A DNA stretch of 6,651 nucleotides from Kiritimatiellia bacterium (GTDB taxonomy: Bacteria > Verrucomicrobiota > Kiritimatiellia > SLAD01), in NCBI GenBank assembly GCA_007128275.1, contig SKXR01000035.1:1-6651 (forward strand), given 5' to 3'. The stretch's first letter is position 1; each line of letters starts with the position of its first letter. The notes beneath the pieces were generated by a model. That model was given only the letters and a program-made list of their open reading frames with translations. It did not search any database and was not told where the DNA came from. Made by a program: the position numbers and the translations under genes. Positions 1-5,503 of this stretch are shown here, in pieces.

Positions 1-54
1 CGGGAGCCTCGCTCTCCAATTGCCCGGCTATGCGCTTGGAGGGCGAGGCTCCCG
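1..54. repeat. Inverted repeat, 19-bp arms, of the GSAGASPS/GEAPAEP type
   Basis: The arms are 1-19 (cgggagcctcgctctccaa) and 36-54, pairing at 18 of 19 positions around a 16-base spacer. The element lies inside the reading frame of the left-hand gene, where it is translated as GSAGASPSKR and then LESEAP. From memory, such palindromes recur widely in PVC genomes, often between genes and sometimes inside them. This copy reaches the window edge and may continue. Confidence 0.75.
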
Positions 55-1060
55 CCGAGCCGCTTGGGGCAAAGAGCTTGTCCAAGACCTTCCGCTCGGC
101 AACCGTCAACCCCAGCGGATACCGCACCACCACACCGGTCACCGGCCACCGGCCACCGACCACCCGGCAACGGCGCCCGATCACCGCGTCCTCCACTCGC
201 GCGCCCGCTGCGATTTCCGCGCTATCCCAGATTACGCAGTTCCGGAGTTGGGCGCTTTGATCCACGCGAGCGGTTGGCGAAAGGCAGGTGTCGGGCGTGG
301 TGTCGAGTGTCGGGTGTCGGGTGTCGAGTGCGAATTGGCATGCGGTTTCCTTATGCGCCTGCAAGTAGCGTTCCGGCGTCCCGACATCCGCCCAGTACGC
401 GTCCGGGATGGTTACGGCTTGAATCCGGTGTCCGTCCTTCATCGCGCGCTCATACGCCGTGATGATCGAGGCGAATCCGGTATCCGGCAGATATCTCAGA
501 ATTCGGGGCGACAGCAGATGCAGGCCGCAGAAAGTGCGCGTGTTCGGTCCGCCCGGATACTTGGACGCGAAATCCGTGACGCGTCCACGCGCCACGTCGA
601 CGGTGCGCGGGCCGGCCTGATCGTGCATCCAGAGGGCGGCAATGCATTTCTCATTTCTGTAGGCGCGCAGCAGGGGTTGGGGATCGAGCAGGGCGACGAC
701 GTCGGCATTGATTAGCCAGAACGGTTTCTCGTCGAAGAACCATTCCGCGCGGCGCAACGCGCCGCCGGTGCCGAGGATTTCCGGTTCGTGCGAAACGGTG
801 ATGCGACATTTCGCGCCACTCAAGCTCATGGCCTCGCGGATGACTTGGTCGGCGCCGTGATGCGCGTTGACGAGAATCTCGCGCACGCCCCACCTTTGGA
901 GCAGATCCACGTTGCGCGCGAGCAGCGAGCGATTCCAAAGCGGCATCACCGCTTTCGGTAGATCGTCGCTCAACGGCCGCATGCGCGTGCCGTATCCGGC
1001 CGCGAGGATCATGGCTTTACGGGGTTTCGGGATAGGACTGTGTTTCTGAGAACGACTCAT
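1..1060 (-). CDS. Sugar-1-phosphate nucleotidyltransferase with hexapeptide-repeat tail (partial, C-terminus beyond window)
   Basis: The frame is open for 353 codons from ATG 1060 to the window edge with no stop. The N-terminus carries the nucleotide-binding signature of the NTP_transferase (GT-A-like Rossmann) family: AAGYGTRM at residues 20-27, then PK at 35-36. GTGGAL (97-102), INADVV with the probable metal-binding Asp120, and YWADVGTPERY (222-232) follow. Known relatives (MurU-, HddC- and ManC-like) join a sugar-1-phosphate to an NTP, giving an NDP-sugar and pyrophosphate in the cytosol; the sugar cannot be read here. Residues 262-299 look like left-handed beta-helix hexapeptide repeats (SPTARVDQSAQL, IWDSAEIAAGARVEDAVIG). 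Residues 315-330 resemble the linker of nucleotidyltransferase-phosphotransferase fusions, so a kinase domain may lie outside the window (inference). Repeats interrupt the C-terminal part without breaking the frame. An in-frame ATG at 1066 is an alternative start. No Shine-Dalgarno is visible. Confidence 0.9.
   Translation of the reverse strand, partial: MSRSQKHSPIPKPRKAMILAAGYGTRMRPLSDDLPKAVMPLWNRSLLARNVDLLQRWGVREILVNAHHGADQVIREAMSLSGAKCRITVSHEPEILGTGGALRRAEWFFDEKPFWLINADVVALLDPQPLLRAYRNEKCIAALWMHDQAGPRTVDVARGRVTDFASKYPGGPNTRTFCGLHLLSPRILRYLPDTGFASIITAYERAMKDGHRIQAVTIPDAYWADVGTPERYLQAHKETACQFALDTRHPTLDTTPDTCLSPTARVDQSAQLRNCVIWDSAEIAAGARVEDAVIGRRCRVVGGRWPVTGVVVRYPLGLTVAERKVLDKLFAPSGSAGASPSKRIAGQLESEAP
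134..168. repeat. Heptanucleotide tandem array, consensus ACCGGCC
   Basis: Five consecutive 7-base units (accggtc, accggcc, accggcc, accgacc, acccggc) decay toward the right. On the minus strand they encode residues of about 298-309 (RVVGGRWPVTG) just after the hexapeptide-repeat segment. A period of 7 is not a codon multiple, so a gain or loss of single units would shift the frame. Confidence 0.75.
289..328. repeat. Heptanucleotide tandem array, consensus TGTCGRG
   Basis: Units tgtcggg (289-295), tgtcgag (301-307), tgtcggg (308-314), tgtcggg (315-321) and tgtcgag (322-328) are visible, with a 5-base interruption at 296-300. On the minus strand the array encodes residues about 245-258 (LDTRHPTLDTTPDT), joining the catalytic domain to the hexapeptide-repeat segment. 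It has the same period as the ACCGGCC array but a different sequence. Confidence 0.8.
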
Positions 1061-1069
1061 GTACATCCG

Positions 1070-1098
1070 ATGATATGCAATGCGCCGGATCTTCGCAA
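1070..1098 (-). promoter_or_regulatory. Candidate sigma-70-type promoter of the nucleotidyltransferase gene
   Basis: On the minus strand TTGCGA (1098-1093) and TATCAT (1075-1070) are spaced by 17 bases, matching the -35 and -10 consensus at 4/6 and 5/6. Transcription would start near 1063, within a few bases of the ATGs at 1066 and 1060, implying a leaderless or near-leaderless message. The -35 box comes from the palindromic repeat at 1091-1127. Confidence 0.4.
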
Positions 1099-1127
1099 GC
1101 GAAGCTCCTGCAAGGAGGGCTATCGCC
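1091..1127. repeat. Double-palindromic short repeat, copy A
   Basis: Two adjacent small hairpins, cttcgc-aa-gcgaag and ctcct-gca-aggag, are followed by gggctatcgcc. It aligns with copy B at 1976-2015; shared blocks are cttcgc, gcga, gctcctgcaag and tatcgcc. It lies immediately upstream of the minus-strand nucleotidyltransferase gene and covers the stop of the degenerate minus-strand frame that ends at 1120. Confidence 0.65.
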
Positions 1128-1257
1128 TCTCCCCTGTTGCCTGCAACCGTTGCACCCACACCCGGTAATTGCGGTTGGTAGCGTGTGCGGCATAGGGATA
1201 TTCGATCAGGATTCGACTGCCGATGCCGGGGATGTTGTTGGCGAATGGCGTGCAGGC
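1120..1257 (-). pseudogene. Degenerate C-terminal coding fragment with RNYRVWV motif
   Basis: Forty-five sense codons end at TAG 1122-1120 and are preceded in frame by TAA at 1260-1258, with no start codon or upstream body. The stretch looks protein-like: GIGSRILIEYPYAAHATNRN is followed by YRVWVQRLQA. A second fragment at 1817-1918 shares the ending RNYRV(W/R)V and the preceding I-L-[IV]-[ED] strand. I read both as tails of beta-rich, perhaps secreted, proteins whose bodies are gone. The family is not recognised and the frame may be chance. The 128-bp element at 1262-1389 is inserted right at its upstream end. Confidence 0.35.
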
Positions 1258-1261
1258 TTAG

Positions 1262-1389
1262 CAGCCCGTTGAAAATGTCATAGCCACACAGATCCACGCC
1301 CTCACGGGCGCGGCTACGTTGTCCATTTCTTCGTAGCCGCCGCCGTGAGGCGGTGGATGGCATGCCCGAGGAGCGTTTTTCAACGGGCT
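1262..1389. mobile_element. MITE/BIME-like 128-bp palindromic element with 13-bp terminal inverted repeats
   Basis: The termini agcccgttgaaaa (1263-1275) and ttttcaacgggct (1377-1389) are perfect inverted repeats. CTTAG occurs directly outside both ends (1257-1261 and 1390-1394), as expected of a 5-bp target-site duplication. Inside, 1292-1318 and 1332-1358 are an inverted pair matching at 23 of 27 positions. Each is itself a hairpin around a tcac/gtga loop, cgccc-tcac-gggcg and ccgcc-gtga-ggcgg, and the four differences keep the pairing. It carries no coding capacity, so a transposase in trans, for example a REP-associated tyrosine transposase, is inferred. Confidence 0.7.
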
Positions 1390-1434
1390 CTTAGGGAACG
1401 GCGACGAGCGTTTCGTGACGCTGCACGGCTAGCC

Positions 1435-1463
1435 TTGCGCTTCTACTTGGCCCGGATTATGAT
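1435..1463 (+). promoter_or_regulatory. Candidate promoter of the toxin-antitoxin-like pair
   Basis: TTGCGC (1435-1440) and TATGAT (1458-1463) are 17 bases apart; the -10 box matches 5/6 and the -35 box only 3/6. The predicted start near 1470 falls between the ATGs at 1466 and 1472. The message would then be leaderless and the second ATG the used start. There is no Shine-Dalgarno in this stretch. Confidence 0.35.
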
Positions 1464-1465
1464 CC

Positions 1466-1657
1466 ATGGAAATGAAAGATGTCGCCATACTACTGAATGC
1501 CATGCTCCGGGACGGCGTCATTCAGTCCTATGCCGTATTCGGCGCGGTGGCGCAAATGCGATATACCGGTGCGGTATCCCGGGGAGGCTTGGCCGACTTG
1601 TCGTCCCGGCACGGCCTTTCTGAACAATGGGAATCATTTCAAAGGCGATTTATATGA
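1466..1657 (+). pseudogene. Internally deleted nucleotidyltransferase of a toxin-antitoxin-like module
   Basis: The 63-codon frame joins two ends that I recognise from one family of roughly 150-180 residue nucleotidyltransferase-fold proteins. The N-terminal part MKDVAILLNAMLRDGVI, then AVFGAVAQMRYTGAV, is typical of its start. The end LADLSSRHGLSEQWESFQRR is typical of its C-terminus. The intervening body, including the usual catalytic A-T-L-D-A-D segment right after RYTEAV, is missing, while frame and stop are kept. The protein cannot be an active nucleotidyltransferase. It overlaps the next gene by ATGA at 1654-1657, as in a translationally coupled pair. ATG 1472 (MKDVA) is the more family-like start. 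The family assignment is from memory, and the size of the deletion is estimated, not measured. Confidence 0.7.
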
Positions 1658-1788
1658 AGCCGGGTGTTCATGCCTTACTGAAAAAACAATCGGATTGGCA
1701 AAAACAGAGAAAGAATCTTTCCTGGGCGGAAAAACTCCGCCAATCCGTCGTGTTGAGGCGCACCGCGTTGTTGATGCGTGCGCGTTGA
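1654..1788 (+). CDS. Small helical partner protein of the nucleotidyltransferase module (44 aa)
   Basis: The start ATG overlaps the TGA of the deleted nucleotidyltransferase (ATGA, 1654-1657), and the frame runs 44 codons to TGA 1786-1788. The protein is basic, probably alpha-helical and soluble: MKPGVHALLKKQSDWQKQRK is followed by WAEKLRQSVVLRRTALLMRA. The pattern 'a-E-K-L-R-x-x-x-x-L-R' matches the short proteins I recall beside this nucleotidyltransferase family, for which an antitoxin or regulatory role has been assumed rather than shown. No transmembrane segment, zinc ligands or recognised DNA-binding motif can be seen. Base composition is more A-rich at its start than the neighbours. 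It seems intact although its partner is broken, so it may persist as a relic or act alone. Translational coupling is the likely means of expression. Confidence 0.6.
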   Translation: MKPGVHALLKKQSDWQKQRKNLSWAEKLRQSVVLRRTALLMRAR

Positions 1789-1816
1789 GATCCCTTGGTT
1801 TCCTCAAGTTGGTTGC

Positions 1817-1918
1817 CTACGGGGCCAGCTCCACCCGCACGCGGTAATTCCGATGGGTGCCGGGGAAGAGTGGAGCCACGGATGACGGATCGACAAGGAT
1901 TAGATAAGAGAATGCTCC
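1817..1918 (-). pseudogene. Second degenerate C-terminal coding fragment with RNYRVRV motif
   Basis: This minus-strand frame ends at TAG 1819-1817 and reads GAFSYLILVDPSSVAPLF, then PGTHRNYRVRVELAP. The end resembles the 1120-1257 fragment (NRNYRVWVQ) and both have a preceding hydrophobic strand (ILIE, LILVD). The frame stays open further left-to-right but gives a low-complexity Arg-rich reading that looks non-coding. There is no start codon worth calling. It could be a remnant of a duplicated gene family or part of a repeated intergenic element. The similarity is short and could be chance. Confidence 0.3.
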
Positions 1919-1975
1919 ACGCTCCCCCCGTCCCGTTTTGAAGCGGGGTAGGCGTCGCTCACGATGTATACCGGT

Positions 1976-2015
1976 CTTCGCCGGCGATGCTCCTGCAAGT
2001 GGTAGCCTTATCGCC
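1976..2015. repeat. Double-palindromic short repeat, copy B, overlapping the mfd stop
   Basis: The stretch aligns with copy A at 1091-1127, sharing cttcgc, gcga, gctcctgcaag and tatcgcc, and it contains the perfect 10-base palindrome tcgccggcga (1978-1987). Its right end covers the last codons and TAA (2010-2008) of mfd. Like copy A it sits with ggcgata next to a minus-strand stop. It has no run of T on the minus strand, so it is not a typical intrinsic terminator. Confidence 0.55.
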
Positions 2016-5000
2016 CATCAATCGGCCACGCACGTACCAGCGCAATCAATTCCTCCAGTTGCCCGGTCGGGGTCGGAGCGGTGAGTCGGGGAAAGCGTTT
2101 GTTGTGCATCAGCCAGTCCCGGTGTCGTTTCATCATCACTTTGCCTTCCCGCACTTCGATCTCGGCAATGTCTTTCGCATGGGCGTCCAGGCGCAGCGCC
2201 GTGACTTTCAGAAGGCGGTCGAGCGCGGGCGGAACGGGTCCCAGCCGGTCTTGAAGTTCTTCGCGCAAGGCGCGCACTTCCGGTTCCGTGACAATGCCGG
2301 CCAGACGCCGGTAGAGATTGACCCGCATGCTTTCGTCCTCCACGTACGCAACGGGGATCACGGCGGCGTTCGATTCGTCCGCGTGCGAGGGGGACGAGTC
2401 GATGAAATCCAGTCGGATCTCGACATCGATGATGGGTGCGGGCTTTTCGCCTTTCATTTGCGCTACGGTGCGTTGCAGGAATTGACAGTACAGGTCGAAT
2501 CCGACGGCGGCGATGTGTCCGCTCTGTTCGGCGCCGAGAATGTTGCCCGCGCCGCGTATTTCAAGATCGCGCAACGCCAGTTTGAAGCCGGAACCCAACC
2601 CGGAATATTTCCGGATGGCCTGCACGCGGTCGCGCGCCGCAGAGAAGAGTCGTCCGTGTCTCGGCAGAAGAAGGTAGGCGTAGGCTTTGTGTTTGTAACG
2701 GCCCACGCGTCCGCGCAACTGGTAGAGGTCGGACAGGCCAAATCGGTCCGCGCGTTCAATAAAGATCGTGTTGACGTTCGGAATGTCGACCCCGCTCTCA
2801 ATAATGGTGGTACACAACAGGATGTCGTAATCGCCGCGTACGAAACCGGTCATCACCGATTCGAGCTCGCGTTCGTTCATTTGCCCGTGCCCGACGGCGA
2901 TCCGCGCCTCCGGGACGAGGGCGGCCAGCCGTTTTCGAGCCGCTTCGATGGTTTGCACGCGGTTGTGCAGGAAGAAGATCTGTCCGTCCCGATTCAACTC
3001 GCGATGAATGGCGTCGCGTATCACCTCGTCGCGGTACTCGGTCACAATCGTCTCGACGGGCAACCGTTCCTGCGGCGGGGTTTGGATGGTGCTGATATCG
3101 CGCGCGCCGGTGAGACTCATATATAAGGTGCGGGGAATGGGGGTGGCGGTCATGGTCAGTACGTCGACCAGTTGGCGCAACGCTTTGAGGTGTTCTTTAT
3201 GTTCGACGCCGAAACGTTGCTCTTCGTCGATAATGACGAGGCCCAGATTCTTGAAAACGACATCCGGCTGGACCAGGCGATGGGTGCCGATGACGATGTC
3301 CACCCGTCCTTCGTTAAGTTCTTCCACAATCCCGCGCTGTTCGGATCGCGTCCGAAAACGGCTGAGCATCTCAATGCGGACCGGAAACGCGGCCATGCGT
3401 TCCTTGAACGATTCGAAGTGCTGCTGCGCGAGTACGGTGGTCGGCACCAACAGGGCGACCTGTCTCCCGTCCATGACGGATTTGAACGCCGCGCGCATCG
3501 CCACCTCGGTCTTGCCGTAGCCCACATCGCCGCAGATCAGCCGGTCCATGGGGCGCGGACTTTCCATGTCTTCTTTGACCTCGCGAATCACGCGCACTTG
3601 ATCTTCCGTTTCCTCGAACGGGAACGTCGCCTCGAACTCGTGTTGCCACGCGGAGTCGGCCGCAAAGGCGTGTCCGCTGAGGGTTTGCCGGGTGGCCTGG
3701 GTCTCGAGCAACATCGCGGCCAAATCGCGAACGGCGCGTTCGGCGGCTACTTTTTCGCGGCTCCACCGTTTGCCGCCCAGTGCGTGAAGGTTGGGGCGTT
3801 GCCGCCCGAACCCGACATATCGGCTGAGCAGTTGCGCTTGCGAGACGGGCAGATGAACCTTCGCCTTGTCGGCGTATTCAATGGTCAATACCTCTTGCCG
3901 CTGACCGTTGGACTCGATCTCGTACAAGCCCAGATAGCGGCCGATACCGTGTTCGATGTGCACGACCAATTCGCCGGGCTGAATGTCCCGCCATTCGGCG
4001 AAACGGGGGCCGGTCATCTTTTTCGGGCCGGGCCGTCGCGCGTGCGGATCATAGCGGCCTCGCAATTCTCGGCGTTTCCCGTAGAGGTCGTGCTCCGAAA
4101 TGATGAGCACCCTGTTGGCGGCGTAATGGAACCCTTCGGATAACGGTCCCACATTCAACGTGAAGAGGTTTCGCGGATCGCGGCGCGGCGTGCGCCATTC
4201 AATGAAGCGCTCCTTCGTCCCTGTCGTCCCGAAATAGATGTGTACATGGTCCCCGTCGGCGTGACGATGTTCCAACTCGTCCACGAACTGGTGGCGCGCC
4301 TCGTCGAGGGCGTCGGTTTGGAGGTCGGTACGGTCCAGTGAGGGTAAACCCGCCAACGGAGCGAAGGACACGTCACAAGCCGTGACGCCTTTCGGTTTCT
4401 GGCCTCCGAGATAGAGAGCCCCTTGCTTGAAGCGGCGACGGACGGCGGCGCGTAGCGATGCATACGGCATGGTGTATCGCGCAGCGTCCGCGTCCGCGAT
4501 CATGCTTTCGTATTGCGCGGCATGATGACGAATCTGGTCCGGCCGATACCATGTCCAGCAGGTGCTGTCGGGGAGATAGTCCAGCAGGGTGGCGGAATGG
4601 CCTTTCCCGGTGTCGTCGTCGCCGGGTACTTCGCGCGCGGGGGTCACAGCGATTTCGTTGAGGCGCTCGATGGAACGCTGATCGTCCGGCGCGAAGGTCC
4701 GGATCGAATCGAGTATGGCCCCGAAGAACTCAAGTCGGACGGGCCACGTTTGCGAAGGGGGCCAGCAGTCGATGATCCCGCCGCGGTGCGACGCTTGTCC
4801 TTTGGCGGCCACTTCCGGTTCGAATTCGTAGCCGGCGCGCTGGAGGTGGGCGAGGAGCTCGTCAAAGTCGTACTCTTCGGAACGGACCAGACGCATCCGT
4901 TCACGGCGCAGCTCGGCGGGCGACAGCGTTCTCTGCATGAGCGCCTGGATGCAGGTCACGGTAATGGCGGGGGCGCGCGGTTCCAGACAACGATGGAGCA

Positions 5001-5316
5001 CGTCCAACCGATCGCCCAACAGATCGGCATGCGGCTGTATCCCTTTACCGGGCAGACTTTCCCATGGCGGATAATACGCTGATTCTATGGCGGGATGCAG
5101 CGTCGTCAGATCGCGGAGGAACTCGTCCATGGTGCGGGGACCGTCCAAGACGACCACGACGGGTTGTTGTAGCAGATCGGGCAGGGTCGAAATCAGGTAA
5201 GCGCCGGCTGAGAGGGGCAAATCGGGCACAAAACATCCCCCGTCCCGGCGCGCGTAACGGGCCAGGTGTTCCCGGTCCCTCTCCGTCAGGGAGGGCGTCC
5301 AATCATGTCCGGTCAT
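2008..5316 (-). CDS. mfd: Transcription-repair coupling factor Mfd
   Basis: Mfd is an ATP-driven DNA translocase. It dislodges RNA polymerase stalled at lesions and recruits UvrA, linking transcription to nucleotide excision repair in the cytosol. The 1102-residue length is normal (E. coli 1148). A UvrB-like N-terminal module lies at about 15-360, with RGGIIDCWP at 178-186. The RNA-polymerase-interacting CarD-like domain is at about 446-502 (PGELVVHIEHGIGRYLG). The RecG-like motor spans about 565-890: Walker A GDVGYGKTE (596-604, Lys602), Walker B DEEQ (697-700), TATP (723-726) and QLRGRVGR (866-873). The TRG-type translocation motif follows at 895-940 (DLEIRGAGNILG), then the C-terminal autoinhibitory D7 region at about 990-1095. 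No key residue is missing. The start has no Shine-Dalgarno but the frame fits the family. It is divergent from the 5504 gene. Confidence 0.97.
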   Translation of the reverse strand: MTGHDWTPSLTERDREHLARYARRDGGCFVPDLPLSAGAYLISTLPDLLQQPVVVVLDGPRTMDEFLRDLTTLHPAIESAYYPPWESLPGKGIQPHADLLGDRLDVLHRCLEPRAPAITVTCIQALMQRTLSPAELRRERMRLVRSEEYDFDELLAHLQRAGYEFEPEVAAKGQASHRGGIIDCWPPSQTWPVRLEFFGAILDSIRTFAPDDQRSIERLNEIAVTPAREVPGDDDTGKGHSATLLDYLPDSTCWTWYRPDQIRHHAAQYESMIADADAARYTMPYASLRAAVRRRFKQGALYLGGQKPKGVTACDVSFAPLAGLPSLDRTDLQTDALDEARHQFVDELEHRHADGDHVHIYFGTTGTKERFIEWRTPRRDPRNLFTLNVGPLSEGFHYAANRVLIISEHDLYGKRRELRGRYDPHARRPGPKKMTGPRFAEWRDIQPGELVVHIEHGIGRYLGLYEIESNGQRQEVLTIEYADKAKVHLPVSQAQLLSRYVGFGRQRPNLHALGGKRWSREKVAAERAVRDLAAMLLETQATRQTLSGHAFAADSAWQHEFEATFPFEETEDQVRVIREVKEDMESPRPMDRLICGDVGYGKTEVAMRAAFKSVMDGRQVALLVPTTVLAQQHFESFKERMAAFPVRIEMLSRFRTRSEQRGIVEELNEGRVDIVIGTHRLVQPDVVFKNLGLVIIDEEQRFGVEHKEHLKALRQLVDVLTMTATPIPRTLYMSLTGARDISTIQTPPQERLPVETIVTEYRDEVIRDAIHRELNRDGQIFFLHNRVQTIEAARKRLAALVPEARIAVGHGQMNERELESVMTGFVRGDYDILLCTTIIESGVDIPNVNTIFIERADRFGLSDLYQLRGRVGRYKHKAYAYLLLPRHGRLFSAARDRVQAIRKYSGLGSGFKLALRDLEIRGAGNILGAEQSGHIAAVGFDLYCQFLQRTVAQMKGEKPAPIIDVEIRLDFIDSSPSHADESNAAVIPVAYVEDESMRVNLYRRLAGIVTEPEVRALREELQDRLGPVPPALDRLLKVTALRLDAHAKDIAEIEVREGKVMMKRHRDWLMHNKRFPRLTAPTPTGQLEELIALVRAWPIDGR

Positions 5317-5324
5317 TGATTGAA

Positions 5325-5353
5325 AAGGTACTCGTCTGCGTTCGGGCCGTCAA
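5325..5353 (-). promoter_or_regulatory. Candidate promoter of mfd
   Basis: On the minus strand TTGACG (5353-5348, 5/6 to the -35 consensus) is followed after 17 bases by TACCTT (5330-5325, only 3/6 to the -10 consensus). Initiation would fall near 5318, two bases from the mfd ATG at 5316. This fits the absence of a Shine-Dalgarno, but the weak -10 box keeps the call tentative. Confidence 0.3.
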
Positions 5354-5397
5354 TGAAAGGGACCAGGGAAAAAAGTGATGTCGCAACATGCGCGATG

Positions 5398-5409
5398 ACA
5401 ACAAGTTGT
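5398..5409. promoter_or_regulatory. Small palindrome in the divergent promoter region, possible operator
   Basis: ACAAC-AA-GTTGT is a perfect 5-bp inverted repeat with a 2-base centre, lying between mfd and the plus-strand gene at 5504. A second AT-rich palindrome, TGAAA-TAT-TTTCA, lies at 5420-5432. Either could be a regulator site or part of the plus-strand promoter. No regulator is identifiable. Confidence 0.25.
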
Positions 5410-5467
5410 AATTGCGCCATGAAATATTTTCAATTTTTCCCGGAAAAACGGTCGGTTCGTTTCTTTA

Positions 5468-5495
5468 TCCCTTCTACAGCGATTAACAGAAGGGA
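5468..5495 (+). promoter_or_regulatory. Hairpin sequestering the Shine-Dalgarno of the 5504 gene
   Basis: TCCCTTCT (5468-5475) pairs perfectly with AGAAGGGA (5488-5495) around a 12-base loop. The right arm contains the Shine-Dalgarno (AGAAGGGAG, 5488-5496), seven to eight bases before the ATG at 5504. In the folded RNA the ribosome binding site would be blocked, which suggests translational control by a protein, by temperature or by another RNA. The pairing is seen directly; the control is inferred. Confidence 0.5.
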
Positions 5496-5503
5496 GCATC
5501 AAA

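Noticed and set aside
134..328. Heptamer arrays considered as a CRISPR array.
   Set aside because: Units are 7 bases without spacers, and no cas gene is present.
20..715. Plus-strand open frame (231 codons) at the left edge.
   Set aside because: It runs opposite the nucleotidyltransferase, whose motifs fix the minus strand as coding. The translation is low-complexity and repeat-derived.
1075..1272. Plus-strand 65-codon open frame upstream of the 128-bp element.
   Set aside because: It reads through the palindromic repeat and into the element end. It has no gene signals, and the protein-like reading is on the other strand.
1391..1440. Third minus-strand tail (RLAVQRHETLVAVP ending at TAA 1393-1391).
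   Set aside because: Too short, no similarity to the other two tails beyond a hydrophobic end, and it overlaps the promoter region of the plus-strand pair.
1921..1950. GC-rich hairpin after mfd (ccccg...cgggg) as an intrinsic terminator.
   Set aside because: The stem is short and broken, and no T run follows on either strand.
1987..3126. Long plus-strand open frame (379 codons) opposite the 3' part of mfd.
   Set aside because: It is a GC-driven shadow antisense to conserved motor motifs of mfd, and its translation resembles no family and has no gene signals.
3172..4143. Plus-strand open frame (323 codons) opposite the middle of mfd.
   Set aside because: Antisense shadow of the motor and RNA-polymerase-interacting domains; no start signal.
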